Assembly: GCF_001894865.1 (NCBI RefSeq)
Contig: NZ_BCXA01000024.1
Location: 1-64,000, forward strand
Source of the DNA: Rhodococcus maanshanensis NBRC 100610
Lineage (GTDB): Bacteria; Actinomycetota; Actinomycetes; Mycobacteriales; Mycobacteriaceae
DNA: 64,000 bases
Reading direction: 5' to 3'
The position numbers and the translations under genes are program-made. Shown here one piece after another: positions 26,737 to 35,568 of this stretch. Position 1 is the first letter of the stretch. Each line of letters starts with the position of its first letter. The notes beneath the pieces are model-generated. The model saw only the letters and a list, made by a program, of their open reading frames with translations. It did no database searches and was not told the DNA's origin.

Positions 26737-27558
26737 GTGACGCAGAACTCCGAAGGGCCGACGATCGCCCCGCTGACCGTGCTTGCCGTCGACGATGAGC
26801 GCCCCGCCCTCGACGAGCTGGCCTACTTGCTGCGCGCCCAAGACGCGGTCGGCGACATCCTCACCGCGAGCGACGCCACCACCGCGCTGCGGGTGATCAA
26901 GGACCGTCTCGGCAGGTCAGCGGCCATCGACGCGGTGTTCCTCGACATCAACATGCCCGGCCTCGACGGGCTGGAGCTGGCCGGGGTGCTCGCCGCGTTC
27001 GCCGATCCGCCCGCGGTGGTGTTCGTGACCGCGCACGACGATCGCGCGGTCGCGGCGTTCGACCTCGGCGCCGTCGACTACCTGCTTAAGCCGTTGCGCG
27101 AGGAGAGACTGGCGGAATCGGTCCGCAGGATCGTCGCGCTCAAACAGCAGCACGAACGCCGCGCGGGCGCGGGCAGGCCCGAGCCGGACGCGGACGAGGT
27201 GATCCCGGTCGAACTGGGCGGCGTCACGACCCTGGTTCCCCGGTCCGCGGTGGCCTGGGTGGAGGCCGACGGCGACTACGCCAGGCTCCACACGGCGACC
27301 GGATCGCATCTGGTGCGGATCCCGATCTCGGCCCTGGAGAGCCGCTGGGAACAGGCCGGATTCCTGCGGGTGCATCGCTCGTACCTGGTGTCGCTGCCGC
27401 TGGTCACGGGGATCCGCAGCGTCGGCAACGGCACGGTGGTGTGCCTGCGGGCCGTCGGCGACGGCCCGGCCGTTGAGCTGCCGGTGAGCAGGCGGCACAC
27501 CAGGGAGCTCAAGGATCGGCTGGTGCGCGCGCCACGGCAGAGCTGGACCGGCCGGTGA
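26737..27558 (+). CDS. LytTR-type response regulator
   Basis: The 273-residue protein has a receiver domain with the acidic pocket (VDDE), phospho-acceptor Asp in VFLDINMPG and Lys in YLLKPL, and a C-terminal LytTR DNA-binding domain (WVEADGDYARLHT; FLRVHRSYLV). The GTG at 26737 is the likely start. It forms a pair with the kinase upstream and overlaps the next small membrane gene by 4 bases, so it is transcribed with the transporter it probably controls. Confidence 0.92.
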   Translation: MTQNSEGPTIAPLTVLAVDDERPALDELAYLLRAQDAVGDILTASDATTALRVIKDRLGRSAAIDAVFLDINMPGLDGLELAGVLAAFADPPAVVFVTAHDDRAVAAFDLGAVDYLLKPLREERLAESVRRIVALKQQHERRAGAGRPEPDADEVIPVELGGVTTLVPRSAVAWVEADGDYARLHTATGSHLVRIPISALESRWEQAGFLRVHRSYLVSLPLVTGIRSVGNGTVVCLRAVGDGPAVELPVSRRHTRELKDRLVRAPRQSWTGR

Positions 27559-27929
27559 CCGCGCCCGGGGGAGCGCCGAGGGCCAGGGAACGGGTGGTGC
27601 TGGCCAAGCGGCACGGCGCCCGGATCGTGCGCACCAGGGTGGAGGTCCAGGAGCAGACCGAGGTCGGCGACGCGATGATCCGCGGACTGGTCCGAGCCCA
27701 GCTGGGGCTGGCCCTCCGGCTGGCCCTGCTCGCCGCCGGGCTGTTGTCCGCGGTGCCGCTGCTGATGATCGCCTTCCCCGGGCTCGCCGAGGTGGAGGTG
27801 CTCGGGATCCGGCTGCCCTGGTTGGTCCTCGGGGTGCTGGTGTACCCGATGCTGCTGATCGTCGGCAGGCTCTTCATCGGGCGCGCGGAACGCAACGAGC
27901 AAGAGTTCGTCGACCTGGCCGACGACTGA
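27555..27929 (+). CDS. Small membrane protein preceding the first symporter
   Basis: The 124-residue protein has a basic N-terminal region and two hydrophobic helices, ending with an acidic tail (EFVDLADD). It has the size and placement of the DUF485 proteins that precede ActP symporters, but the sequence is divergent and I do not call the family firmly. GTG start overlapping the regulator stop. Confidence 0.75.
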   Translation: MTAPGGAPRARERVVLAKRHGARIVRTRVEVQEQTEVGDAMIRGLVRAQLGLALRLALLAAGLLSAVPLLMIAFPGLAEVEVLGIRLPWLVLGVLVYPMLLIVGRLFIGRAERNEQEFVDLADD

Positions 27930-27935
27930 ACGCGG

Positions 27936-29714
27936 TTGGTAGCCACGGTGTCCGGACAGCCCATCCCGGTGGCCACGGTGCTCGGCCTGCTGGCCGCGGC
28001 GGTGGCGACGGTTGCCATCGGTGTCTACGGGGTCCGGCTGGCGCGAACCACCTCCGACTTCCTTGTCGCCTCCCGCAGCGTCGGTCCACGCTGGAACGCC
28101 GCCGCGATCTCCGGTGAATACCTTTCGGCTGCATCGTTTCTCGGTGTCGCCGGGTTGATAGCCAAGTACGGCGCGGACGCCCTCTGGTATCCGGTCGGCT
28201 TCACGGCGGGCTACCTGGGGTTGCTGCTGTTCGTGGCCGCACCGCTGCGCAGGTCCGGTGCCTACACGGTCCCCGACTTCGCCGAATTCCGTTTGGGATC
28301 GACACGACTGCGCAAACTCGCCATGGTGGTCGTTGCGGTGATCTGCATCCTGTACATGGTTCCGCAGTTCCAGGGTGCGGGACTGACGGTCGGCATCCTG
28401 CTCGGCATCCCCACGTGGGTCGGCGCTGTCGCGGTCGCGCTGATCGTCATCGCGAACGTGGTCGGCGGCGGAATGCGCTCGATCACCTTCGTGCAGGCGT
28501 TTCAGTATTGGCTCAAGCTGACCGCGGTCGCGGTGCCTGCCCTGGTGCTCGCGGCGCATTTCCTCGGTGAGGAGCACGATCTCGGCTCGCCCGCCCCGCC
28601 CACCGTCGCGGAGCGCACCACGGTGGGGATCACCACCGATGTCGTCGTCCAGGTGTCGGAGCCGGTCGCCGTCGGCGTCCGCGGAACCCTCGACGGTGCG
28701 GAGGTGGACGGCACGGTCACCCTTGGGCCGGGTGAGCACGAGCTCGGCTCGGGCACCGCGCTGATCCTCGAGGCGGGCTCGCCGGTGCCTGTGGTCGCGG
28801 GCGCACCCGCCACCGACGCCGACTGGCTCGAGCCCGGCTCCGGGCTCGGCGGTGAGCACCCGCTCTTCCAGGTGTACTCGCTGATGGTCGGGATCTTCCT
28901 CGGCACGGTGGGGCTGCCGCACGTGCTTGTCCGCTTCTACACCAACCCGGACGGCCGCACGGCCAGGAGGACCTCGCTGGCGGTGATCGGTCTGCTCGGG
29001 CTGTTCTACCTGTTCCCGACCCTGCTCGGGGTGTTCGCCAGGCTGTGGGTGCCGCAGCTGCTCATCACCGGCACCTCGGACGCGGCGGTGTTGTTGCTGC
29101 CCGGGTCGGTGCTGTCCGGCCCAGGCGGTCAGTTGCTGGCCGCACTCGTCGCGGCCGGGGCGATCGCCGCGTTCCTGTCGACCTCCTCGGGGCTGCTGGT
29201 CAGCGTCGCGGGCGTGCTGAGCACCGACGTGCTGCGCGGCCGGGTCCGCGACTTCCGGGTGGCGGCGGTGCTGGCGGGCGTGGTGCCGCTGCTGCTCGCG
29301 CTCGGCATGGTGTCCGTCGACCTGTCCAGGACTGTCGGGCTGGTGTTCGCCGTCGCGGCGTCCACCCTGTGTCCGCTACTGGTGCTCGGTATCTGGTGGC
29401 GCGGGCTGACGGCGGTCGGGGCGGCGGCCGGGATGGTCACCGGCGGCCTGGTGGCCGGGGCGGCGGCGCTGCTGACCGCGGTCGGCGGGGCGCCCGGCGG
29501 CTGGGCGGAATGGACACGGACCGGCTGGTCCGGGGCGGTGGTCGGTTATCCGGCCGCGGTGAGCGTGCCGCTGGCGTTCCTGATCATGGTCCTCGTCAGC
29601 CGGGTCACCCGCGGCCAGGTGCCGCAGGACATCGGGCGGACCTTCACCCGCATGCACGCGCCGGAACGGCTCGGTGTCGGCAGGGACAGGGAGACGGACC
29701 TCCGGTCCCTGTGA
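27936..29714 (+). CDS. Sodium/solute symporter, cation-acetate type, with extracytoplasmic insert
   Basis: The 592-residue protein of the SSS family has about 13 TM helices. Conserved motifs include SGEYLSAASFLGVAGL, GAGLTVGILLG-like TM and GLPHVLVRFYT. Compared with the second symporter at 30283, it has an extra soluble stretch of about 85 residues (about 220-305) between TM helices, rich in Gly, Val and Thr and likely outside the cell. The start may be TTG 27936 or GTG 27948. It is likely to import short carboxylates with Na+. Confidence 0.88.
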   Translation: MVATVSGQPIPVATVLGLLAAAVATVAIGVYGVRLARTTSDFLVASRSVGPRWNAAAISGEYLSAASFLGVAGLIAKYGADALWYPVGFTAGYLGLLLFVAAPLRRSGAYTVPDFAEFRLGSTRLRKLAMVVVAVICILYMVPQFQGAGLTVGILLGIPTWVGAVAVALIVIANVVGGGMRSITFVQAFQYWLKLTAVAVPALVLAAHFLGEEHDLGSPAPPTVAERTTVGITTDVVVQVSEPVAVGVRGTLDGAEVDGTVTLGPGEHELGSGTALILEAGSPVPVVAGAPATDADWLEPGSGLGGEHPLFQVYSLMVGIFLGTVGLPHVLVRFYTNPDGRTARRTSLAVIGLLGLFYLFPTLLGVFARLWVPQLLITGTSDAAVLLLPGSVLSGPGGQLLAALVAAGAIAAFLSTSSGLLVSVAGVLSTDVLRGRVRDFRVAAVLAGVVPLLLALGMVSVDLSRTVGLVFAVAASTLCPLLVLGIWWRGLTAVGAAAGMVTGGLVAGAAALLTAVGGAPGGWAEWTRTGWSGAVVGYPAAVSVPLAFLIMVLVSRVTRGQVPQDIGRTFTRMHAPERLGVGRDRETDLRSL

Positions 29715-29770
29715 GCGGTTGACGAGTCCCTGGACTCGTCAACCACTCACAGGCGGCGCAGCCGCCTGTG
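29711..29770. terminator. Double hairpin after the first symporter
   Basis: The first stem pairs GGTTGACGAGTCC (29717-29729) with GGACTCGTCAACC (29732-29744) and extends by GTGAG/CTCAC with one mismatch. The second pairs CACAGGCGGC (29748-29757) with GCCGCCTGTG (29761-29770). They share bases 29748-29750, so they are partly exclusive. The first includes the symporter stop codon. There is no T-tract, as is usual for high-GC actinobacteria. It is likely a terminator between the two symporter units. Confidence 0.7.
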
Positions 29771-29821
29771 CCGTTCGTCGTGTCGTGGCGACCGCCCGGC
29801 GCGCGATTCGACGGTTCGGCG

Positions 29822-29862
29822 TGTGACCGTCGCCACAGCCTGTCCCTGTGACCTGTGTCTCA
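29822..29862. promoter_or_regulatory. Two candidate Crp/GlxR-type sites upstream of DUF485-actP
   Basis: TGTGA-N6-CCACA at 29822-29837 and TGTGA-N6-TCTCA at 29847-29862 each differ by one base from the TGTGA-N6-TCACA consensus of actinobacterial Crp/GlxR. They are spaced by exactly 25 bp. They lie 62-102 bases before the DUF485 start. Acetate-uptake genes are known Crp/GlxR targets in Corynebacterium; the assignment here is inference. Confidence 0.45.
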
Positions 29863-29923
29863 TTAACGTCTGTGCCCTGCCGGTCCTCACGGGATCTGGC
29901 CCCCACTGACCGAGGAGTCCGCA

Positions 29924-30286
29924 GTGACCACAGCCGACCTGATCCCGGAGAGGTCGCCCGAGCGACCGACCCCGGACGCACAGGCCTTCATCGACATGCA
30001 GGCCAGTCCCGAGTTCCAGGAGTTGCGTAGCCGGCTGCGGCGCTTCGTCTTCCCGATGACGGCGTTCTTCCTGGCCTGGTACGCGACCTACGTGCTGCTG
30101 GCTACCTACGCGACCGACTTCATGGCCACCAAGGTGATCGGCAACGTCAACCTCGGGGTCGTCCTCGGGCTCGGGCAGTTCGTGTCGACCTTCGTGATCA
30201 CCGCGCTCTACGTGAAGTTCGCGAACCGCGAGCTCGATCCCCGCGCCACCGCGATCCGCGAAGAGCTGGAAGGACCGGCCAAGTGA
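29924..30286 (+). CDS. DUF485 membrane protein, ActP partner
   Basis: The 120-residue protein has two TM helices and the DUF485 core (SPEFQELRSRLRRFVFPMTAFFL...). GTG start with a GAGGAG ribosome-binding sequence 8 bases upstream. It overlaps actP by 4 bases. The yjcH/actP pair is standard for acetate permease operons. Confidence 0.92.
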   Translation: MTTADLIPERSPERPTPDAQAFIDMQASPEFQELRSRLRRFVFPMTAFFLAWYATYVLLATYATDFMATKVIGNVNLGVVLGLGQFVSTFVITALYVKFANRELDPRATAIREELEGPAK

Positions 30287-31917
30287 CCACTCTCGCAGCG
30301 GGTGCGGCCTCGGTCGGCAACCCGGCACTGAACATCGCGATCTTCGTGGCGTTCGTCGTGATCACCATGACCATCGTGATCCGCGCGAGCCGCACCACCA
30401 AGAAGGCATCCGACTTCTACACCGGCGGCGCCCAGTTCTCCGGCCCGCAGAACGGCTTCGCCATCGCGGGCGACTACCTGTCCGCAGCCTCCTTCCTCGG
30501 CATCGCGGGCGCCATCGCGGTCTACGGCTACGACGGGTTCCTCTACTCGGTCGGCTTCCTGGTCGCCTGGCTGGTGGCGCTGCTGCTGGTCGCCGAATTG
30601 CTCCGCAACACGGGCAGGTTCACGATGGCCGACGTGCTCAGCTTCCGGCTGCGCGAGCGCCCGGTCCGGATGGCGGCCGCGCTGTCCACGCTGGTGGTCT
30701 CGCTGTTCTACCTGCTCGCCCAGATGGCGGGCGCGGGCGGGCTCGTCGCACTGCTGCTGAACATCAACGGCAAGGTCGGTCAGGGCATCGTCGTCGCGGT
30801 GGTCGGGGTCCTGATGATCGTCTACGTACTCGTCGGCGGCATGAAGGGCACCACCTACGTGCAGATGGTCAAGGCGGTGCTGCTCATCCTGGGTGCCGGA
30901 ATCATGTTCGTGCTGGTGCTCTTCGCGGTGAAGGGCAACTTCTCGCAGCTGCTCGCGGACGCCCAGGCGATGGTCAACGGCTCCGCCAACGAGGCGGTCG
31001 CCGGCCGCGACATCCTCGCGCCCGGCGCGAAGTACGGCATCAGCTCCATGTCGCGGCTGGACTTCATCTCACTCGGCCTCGCCCTTGTGCTCGGCACCGC
31101 AGGCCTGCCGCACGTGCTGATGCGCTTCTACACCGTGCCCACCTCGAAGGAGGCCCGGCGGTCGGTGACCTGGGCGATCGGCCTGATCGGGGCGTTCTAC
31201 CTGTTCACCCTCGTGCTCGGGTACGGCGCCGCCCGCATGGTCGGGCCCGACAAGATCCTCGCGGCACCGGGCAAGGAGAACTCCGCCGCGCCGCTGCTCG
31301 CGTTCGAGCTCGGCGGCACCATCTTCCTCGCCGTCATCTCGGCGGTGGCATTCGCGACCATCCTCGCCGTCGTGGCAGGCCTGGCGATCACCGCCTCGGC
31401 CTCCTTCGCCCACGACATCTACGCCAGCGTCATCAAGCGGGGCAAGGCATCCGAGGAGCAGCAGGTCCGGGTCTCGAGGATCACCGTGGTGGTCATCGGG
31501 CTGGTCTCGATCGTCCTCGGCATCCTCGCCATGGGGCAGAACATCGCCTTCCTGGTCGCGCTCGCCTTCGCCGTCGCGGCCTCCGCGAACCTGCCGACGC
31601 TGCTGTACTCGCTGTTCTGGAAGAAGTTCAACACCACCGGCGCCCTGTGGAGCATCTATGGCGGCCTGATCAGCTGCCTCGTGCTGATCGTGTTCTCGCC
31701 CGCGGTGTCCGGCAAGGCCTCGTCGATGTTCCCGAGCGCCGACTTCGACTTCTTCCCGCTGGCGAACCCGGGCATCGTCTCCATCCCGCTCGCCTTCCTG
31801 CTCGGCGTCGTCGGCACCTACGTCGGACGCGCGAAGCAGGAGAGCGCGGCGAAGCAGGCCGAGATGGAGGTTCGCTCCCTCACCGGGGTCGGCGTCGAGA
31901 AGGCCGTCGCCCACTAG
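30283..31917 (+). CDS. actP: Cation/acetate symporter ActP (MctC-like)
   Basis: The 544-residue SSS-family transporter has about 13 TM helices. Diagnostic motifs are AGDYLSAASFLGIAGAIA, LAQMAGAGGLVALLL and GLPHVLMRFYTVPTSKEARRS. It should take up acetate and similar monocarboxylates with Na+. It is the second symporter of this type in 4 kb; the first lies downstream of the LytS/LytT pair. The two differ in the extracytoplasmic insert seen only in the first. Confidence 0.93.
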   Translation: MTTLAAGAASVGNPALNIAIFVAFVVITMTIVIRASRTTKKASDFYTGGAQFSGPQNGFAIAGDYLSAASFLGIAGAIAVYGYDGFLYSVGFLVAWLVALLLVAELLRNTGRFTMADVLSFRLRERPVRMAAALSTLVVSLFYLLAQMAGAGGLVALLLNINGKVGQGIVVAVVGVLMIVYVLVGGMKGTTYVQMVKAVLLILGAGIMFVLVLFAVKGNFSQLLADAQAMVNGSANEAVAGRDILAPGAKYGISSMSRLDFISLGLALVLGTAGLPHVLMRFYTVPTSKEARRSVTWAIGLIGAFYLFTLVLGYGAARMVGPDKILAAPGKENSAAPLLAFELGGTIFLAVISAVAFATILAVVAGLAITASASFAHDIYASVIKRGKASEEQQVRVSRITVVVIGLVSIVLGILAMGQNIAFLVALAFAVAASANLPTLLYSLFWKKFNTTGALWSIYGGLISCLVLIVFSPAVSGKASSMFPSADFDFFPLANPGIVSIPLAFLLGVVGTYVGRAKQESAAKQAEMEVRSLTGVGVEKAVAH

Positions 31918-31948
31918 CGGCGCGTTGACTGTTCGCTACGATTCGTCA

Positions 31949-32380
31949 ATGGCGAAGCTGAAGGTGTCGATCGATGTGCCGTTGTCCCCGCAGGAAGCGT
32001 GGGAGAAGGCAAGCGCTCTTGACGAATTCGAGAAGTGGCTCTCGATTCACGACGGCTGGCGCTCCGAGATCCCCGAGCAGTTGACGAACGGGACCACCGC
32101 GGAGTCGGTGGTCTCGGTCAAGGGGATGCGGAATCGGATCAAGTGGGTCATCAAGGAGTACAACCCACCCAGGACCCTGCTCCTGAAGGGGGACGGCAAG
32201 GGCGGCGTCAAGGTGAACCTCACGCTCTCGGTGACGCCAAAGGGTGACGGCGCCGAGGTCGGTTTGAACATCGACCTCGGCGGGGCGCCGCTGTTCGGCC
32301 CGATCGGGTCCGGCGTGGCGCGCGCCCTCAAGGGCGACATCGAGGGCTCGCTGCGCACGTTCGTCGCCCTCTACGCCTAG
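31949..32380 (+). CDS. Rv0910-type SRPBCC protein (toxin homologue)
   Basis: The 143-residue protein follows M. tuberculosis Rv0910 closely along its length: MAKL..SIDVPL start, EEAW-like QEAWEKAS, VKGMRNRIKW, GDGKGGVKV and GAPLFGPIG. The fold is START/polyketide-cyclase-like. Rv0910 is annotated as a toxin neutralised by Rv0909. The start is the ATG at 31949; an upstream in-frame TTG/GTG would add 8 residues. The Rv0909-like gene is 10 kb upstream rather than adjacent. Confidence 0.88.
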   Translation: MAKLKVSIDVPLSPQEAWEKASALDEFEKWLSIHDGWRSEIPEQLTNGTTAESVVSVKGMRNRIKWVIKEYNPPRTLLLKGDGKGGVKVNLTLSVTPKGDGAEVGLNIDLGGAPLFGPIGSGVARALKGDIEGSLRTFVALYA

Positions 32381-32386
32381 GTCGGC

Positions 32387-33208
32387 TTAGACCAGGAGCT
32401 TGGCCCGCAACATGTTCACCGCGTTCTGGTCCAGTCCGAGCCCGTCGCGCACGTAGCGGTCGAAGCTGCCGTACAGCCGTTGGACCTGATCGAACGCGGC
32501 GTCGAGCCAGGACTGTTCGACGGCGTCGCTGCGGCCGAGGAAGGTGTTGCTGGCCAGGAAGTCCGCGTTCACCGTTGCCCGGGGGACACCGAGGATGGTC
32601 AGCAGGACGGCGGTCGCCCATCCGGTGCGGTCCTTGCCTGCGCTGCAGTGGTAGACGACAGCGCCGCTCTTGTGCTGCGCGATGGCCGTGAGCAGGTCGC
32701 GGAACGCGGCGTCGGAGCCCTGGAAGGTGACCATGAACGGGTAGTCGATGCTCTGGCCGATGTCCGAGGAACCCTTGACGTGCGCGTCGATGATGGCCCG
32801 CCCCAGCGTGATCGGCACGAACTCGTGGAACCCGAGCCCGTTGTTCAGGCTCACCACATCGGCGACCTTGTACTCGACCCCGGCGGGCAGGCGGTCGGGT
32901 TCGTCCTTGCGCTCCATGGCGTTGCGCAGGTCGACGTCGAGGGTGACGCCCGCCGCGGTGAGCTTCGCCTGGTCGGAGTCGGTGAGCTTGCTCAACCTGT
33001 TCGACCGGTACACGAGGTCCTCGCGCACCCGGCGCCCGTCGGCGGTCAGGTAGCCGCCGATGTCGCGGAAGTTCTTGGCCCCCTCGAGTTGGATGTCGGG
33101 GGCGGCGGGCTGGGCCGAGGCGACGGCCGGGACCAGCAGACCTGGCGAGAGCACGACTGTCGCTGCCAGCAGTGAACCGATCAACCGTGCCCGAACTCCG
33201 CGTGTCAT
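32387..33208 (-). CDS. Secreted tyrosine phosphatase, PtpB-like
   Basis: About 273 residues with a Sec signal peptide (LIGSLLAATVVLSPGLLVPAVASA). The mature part begins with the lipid/tyrosine phosphatase N-terminal motif GAKNFRDIGGY and carries the P-loop HCSAGKDRTG (CX5R). This is the Y_phosphatase3 family, including M. tuberculosis PtpB. The ATG at 33208 puts the signal at the start. The 3' end is 6 bases from the convergent SRPBCC gene. Confidence 0.88.
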   Translation of the reverse strand: MTRGVRARLIGSLLAATVVLSPGLLVPAVASAQPAAPDIQLEGAKNFRDIGGYLTADGRRVREDLVYRSNRLSKLTDSDQAKLTAAGVTLDVDLRNAMERKDEPDRLPAGVEYKVADVVSLNNGLGFHEFVPITLGRAIIDAHVKGSSDIGQSIDYPFMVTFQGSDAAFRDLLTAIAQHKSGAVVYHCSAGKDRTGWATAVLLTILGVPRATVNADFLASNTFLGRSDAVEQSWLDAAFDQVQRLYGSFDRYVRDGLGLDQNAVNMLRAKLLV

Positions 33209-33319
33209 CCCTGTCCGCCCCTTCGTGATCTCGTGCACCCGGCCGCCCCGCCGGCGATCCGAGGGGAGGCTACGGCAGATCGACGACCGGTACCGGCGTT
33301 CGATCGGAATCCGGCTGCG

Positions 33320-34228
33320 TCAGCTGAGGACCGGGACCCCGGCGGTGTCGGCCAGCCAGGTCTGGGCGAGCCGTTCGAGCGTGCCGTCGGCATAGAGCGC
33401 GTCGACGGCCGCCGAGACGCATGCCGTCATCGGGCTGTTCTTCTCGAGCACCAGGCCGAAGAACTCGGTGACCGTGTTGGGGCGCGGGAACTGGCCGATG
33501 AGCGTGCTGTTGGGCAGATCGGTGGCGGTGATCTGGAATCCGGTCGGGATGTCGACGACCAGTGCGTCGATCGTGCCCGCCGCCAGTGCGGCCTTCGCCT
33601 CGTCGTTGGTGGCGAACTCGACGGGCGGCTGCGACGGCCGGATCGTCCCGGTGATCGAGGCCAGGCTGGTGGAGCCGCTCTGCGCGCCGAGCCGGAAGGG
33701 GGCGAGCCCGTCGAGGGAATCGATCGCCGCGGCCGGGGTGCCCTTCATCGCGACGATGGACTGCGCCACCGCGTAGTACGGCGACGAGAAGTCGACGGCA
33801 TCGCGCCGATCGCCCACGATGGTGACCTGGTTGATGTCGAAGTCGAACTTCTTCTCGCCCGGCGCGATCGCCTCGCCAAACGGCACCCGGATGAACTCGA
33901 CCTGATCCGGGCGGTACCCGAGCTTTTCGGACACCGAGCGGGCCACGGCGCCCTCGAATCCCTTGCCGTTCGACGGGTCGTTGTCGACGATCCAGGGCGC
34001 GTAGGCCGGTGAATCGGTGGCGATGGTGAGGGCGCCGTCGGCCTCGGTGGCCCCGCTGTCCGGGCCACAGTTACCGATCGCGGCGGTGGTGGGCAACTTG
34101 GTGTACGCCTCGGGAATCGACGTCGGCCCCGCCTCGGACTCGGCTCCGGCGGAACACCCGCCGAGGATCAGCGCGGACACCGCGGTGAGGGAGGCGAGGA
34201 CGGCGGGGCGACGGCCGATTCTGGACAC
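33320..34228 (-). CDS. Amino-acid ABC transporter substrate-binding lipoprotein (SBP_bac_3)
   Basis: The 302-residue protein has a lipobox (LILGGC) and the family-3 solute-binding fold: LTIATDSPAYAPW, GFEGAVARSVSEKLG, VTIVGDRRDAVDFSSPYY and GQSGSTSL-like AQSGSTSLA. It probably binds glutamine, glutamate or another polar amino acid. No permease or ATPase is adjacent, so it is an orphan receptor here. GTG start. Confidence 0.88.
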   Translation of the reverse strand: MSRIGRRPAVLASLTAVSALILGGCSAGAESEAGPTSIPEAYTKLPTTAAIGNCGPDSGATEADGALTIATDSPAYAPWIVDNDPSNGKGFEGAVARSVSEKLGYRPDQVEFIRVPFGEAIAPGEKKFDFDINQVTIVGDRRDAVDFSSPYYAVAQSIVAMKGTPAAAIDSLDGLAPFRLGAQSGSTSLASITGTIRPSQPPVEFATNDEAKAALAAGTIDALVVDIPTGFQITATDLPNSTLIGQFPRPNTVTEFFGLVLEKNSPMTACVSAAVDALYADGTLERLAQTWLADTAGVPVLS

Positions 34229-34280
34229 CCGGACATAGTGCCCAGATTCGGGAAGCAGAGCAATAGGAACGGTCGGTATG

Positions 34281-35435
34281 TCAGCGTCCGACGGTCAGCA
34301 GGTGGAACGTGGTCTTCCCCGCGATGCCGAAGTTGTCGTCGGCCACCAGCACGAGGGTGCGGGTGCCATCCGGCCGGGTGGGGCCCCAGGTGATGCCCTC
34401 GATGCACTCCGGGCTCACGCCTGCCGCGGCGAAGTCGAAGACCAGCTCCTTGCGCATGGTCCGTTCGGTGCCGTTCAGTGCGGCCTTCCCCGCGACGTTC
34501 TCGGCCCCGTGGACGCCGGTCCGGTAGATCCTGACGGAGAACCCGCCTGCCGCCGAGACGTTGCGCTCGAGCACCAGGTAGTCGGAGTCGCCGATCGCCA
34601 GGATCTCGCCGATCCCGTTCACCGAGGAGACGGGGTTGAAGGGCTCGCCAGGCGCGAGGCGGATCGGGTCGACCTCGTAGACGAACTCGCCGCGTTCCGC
34701 GCCGGTGGCCCGGTCCAGTCGCAGGAACCGTGACCGGCTGCCGACCTGGTCCGAGATGGCCGGACCGTCCTGGGCCAGGGCGTTCTCGCCTGCGGCGGTG
34801 ATGGTGCTCCCGGCGCGGTCGACGGTCATGGCCTCGAAGCCGAGGTTGTCCCGGAATCCCGACGGCGGGGCGGCCTTCGGGGTGTACGCCTCGGGCAGCG
34901 CGTAGTCCCGCAGGAACCTGCCGTCGCGGGCGGTCTCCCGGACGAATCCGGGCAGGCCGATCCGCGCGGATCCCTCGCTGGTGTACAGGAGGGAGCCGGA
35001 GCCGGGCAGGTAGCGGATCGACTCGGTGTCCGCGGTCTTGGGGGCGAACGGGGTCTGGTTCGTGTCGAGCAGGGCGGTCTGGCCCGTGAACTCGGCGGTG
35101 GTCAGCCTGCCGGCCTGGTCGAGGGGCAGGCGCAGCGAGTAGTAGCGGACCGGACCCTGTTCGCCGCGGTTGTCGCTGATGGCGACGTATTCGCCCCGCT
35201 GCGCGTCGTAGTCGATGCCGGACAGTCCGCCGATCGGGAAACCGTCGAAGGGGGTGCCGGTGGGCACTGTCACCGAGTTGACGTAGGTCAGCTCGAGGTG
35301 GCCGTCGGCGGACCCGCTGGAACCGGCGGATCCGAAGTCCGGGACGGCGTTTGCCGCCGGTGTGGCGCACAGGAGGAGGGACGCGGACGCTGCGACGGTG
35401 CCGACGAGACGAACTCGCCTTCGGGTGGAGCGCAT
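34281..35435 (-). CDS. Secreted esterase-like/phytase-like domain protein
   Basis: About 384 residues with a signal peptide (RLVGTVAASASLLLCATPAANA). The mature region matches the 'esterase-like activity of phytase' family: GGLSGIDYDAQRGEYVAISDNRG, DTESIRYLPGSGSLLYTSEG, NLGFEAMTVD and CIEGITWGP. The predicted structure is a beta-propeller. The substrate is not certain. The ATG at 35435 is chosen over 35456, because the signal peptide then begins with the basic n-region RSTRRR. Confidence 0.82.
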   Translation of the reverse strand: MRSTRRRVRLVGTVAASASLLLCATPAANAVPDFGSAGSSGSADGHLELTYVNSVTVPTGTPFDGFPIGGLSGIDYDAQRGEYVAISDNRGEQGPVRYYSLRLPLDQAGRLTTAEFTGQTALLDTNQTPFAPKTADTESIRYLPGSGSLLYTSEGSARIGLPGFVRETARDGRFLRDYALPEAYTPKAAPPSGFRDNLGFEAMTVDRAGSTITAAGENALAQDGPAISDQVGSRSRFLRLDRATGAERGEFVYEVDPIRLAPGEPFNPVSSVNGIGEILAIGDSDYLVLERNVSAAGGFSVRIYRTGVHGAENVAGKAALNGTERTMRKELVFDFAAAGVSPECIEGITWGPTRPDGTRTLVLVADDNFGIAGKTTFHLLTVGR

Positions 35436-35568
35436 CACCAGATTGCTAACCAGCACGAAAGACCCACTCTCGACTCAGTTTTCGGCGCCGGAACGGCGCG
35501 CGATCCCTGAGCACCGTAGGTAGGCGCCGGGAGTGGTGCGTCCCGCGTCTCCCGCTGGGTGGAACCGA

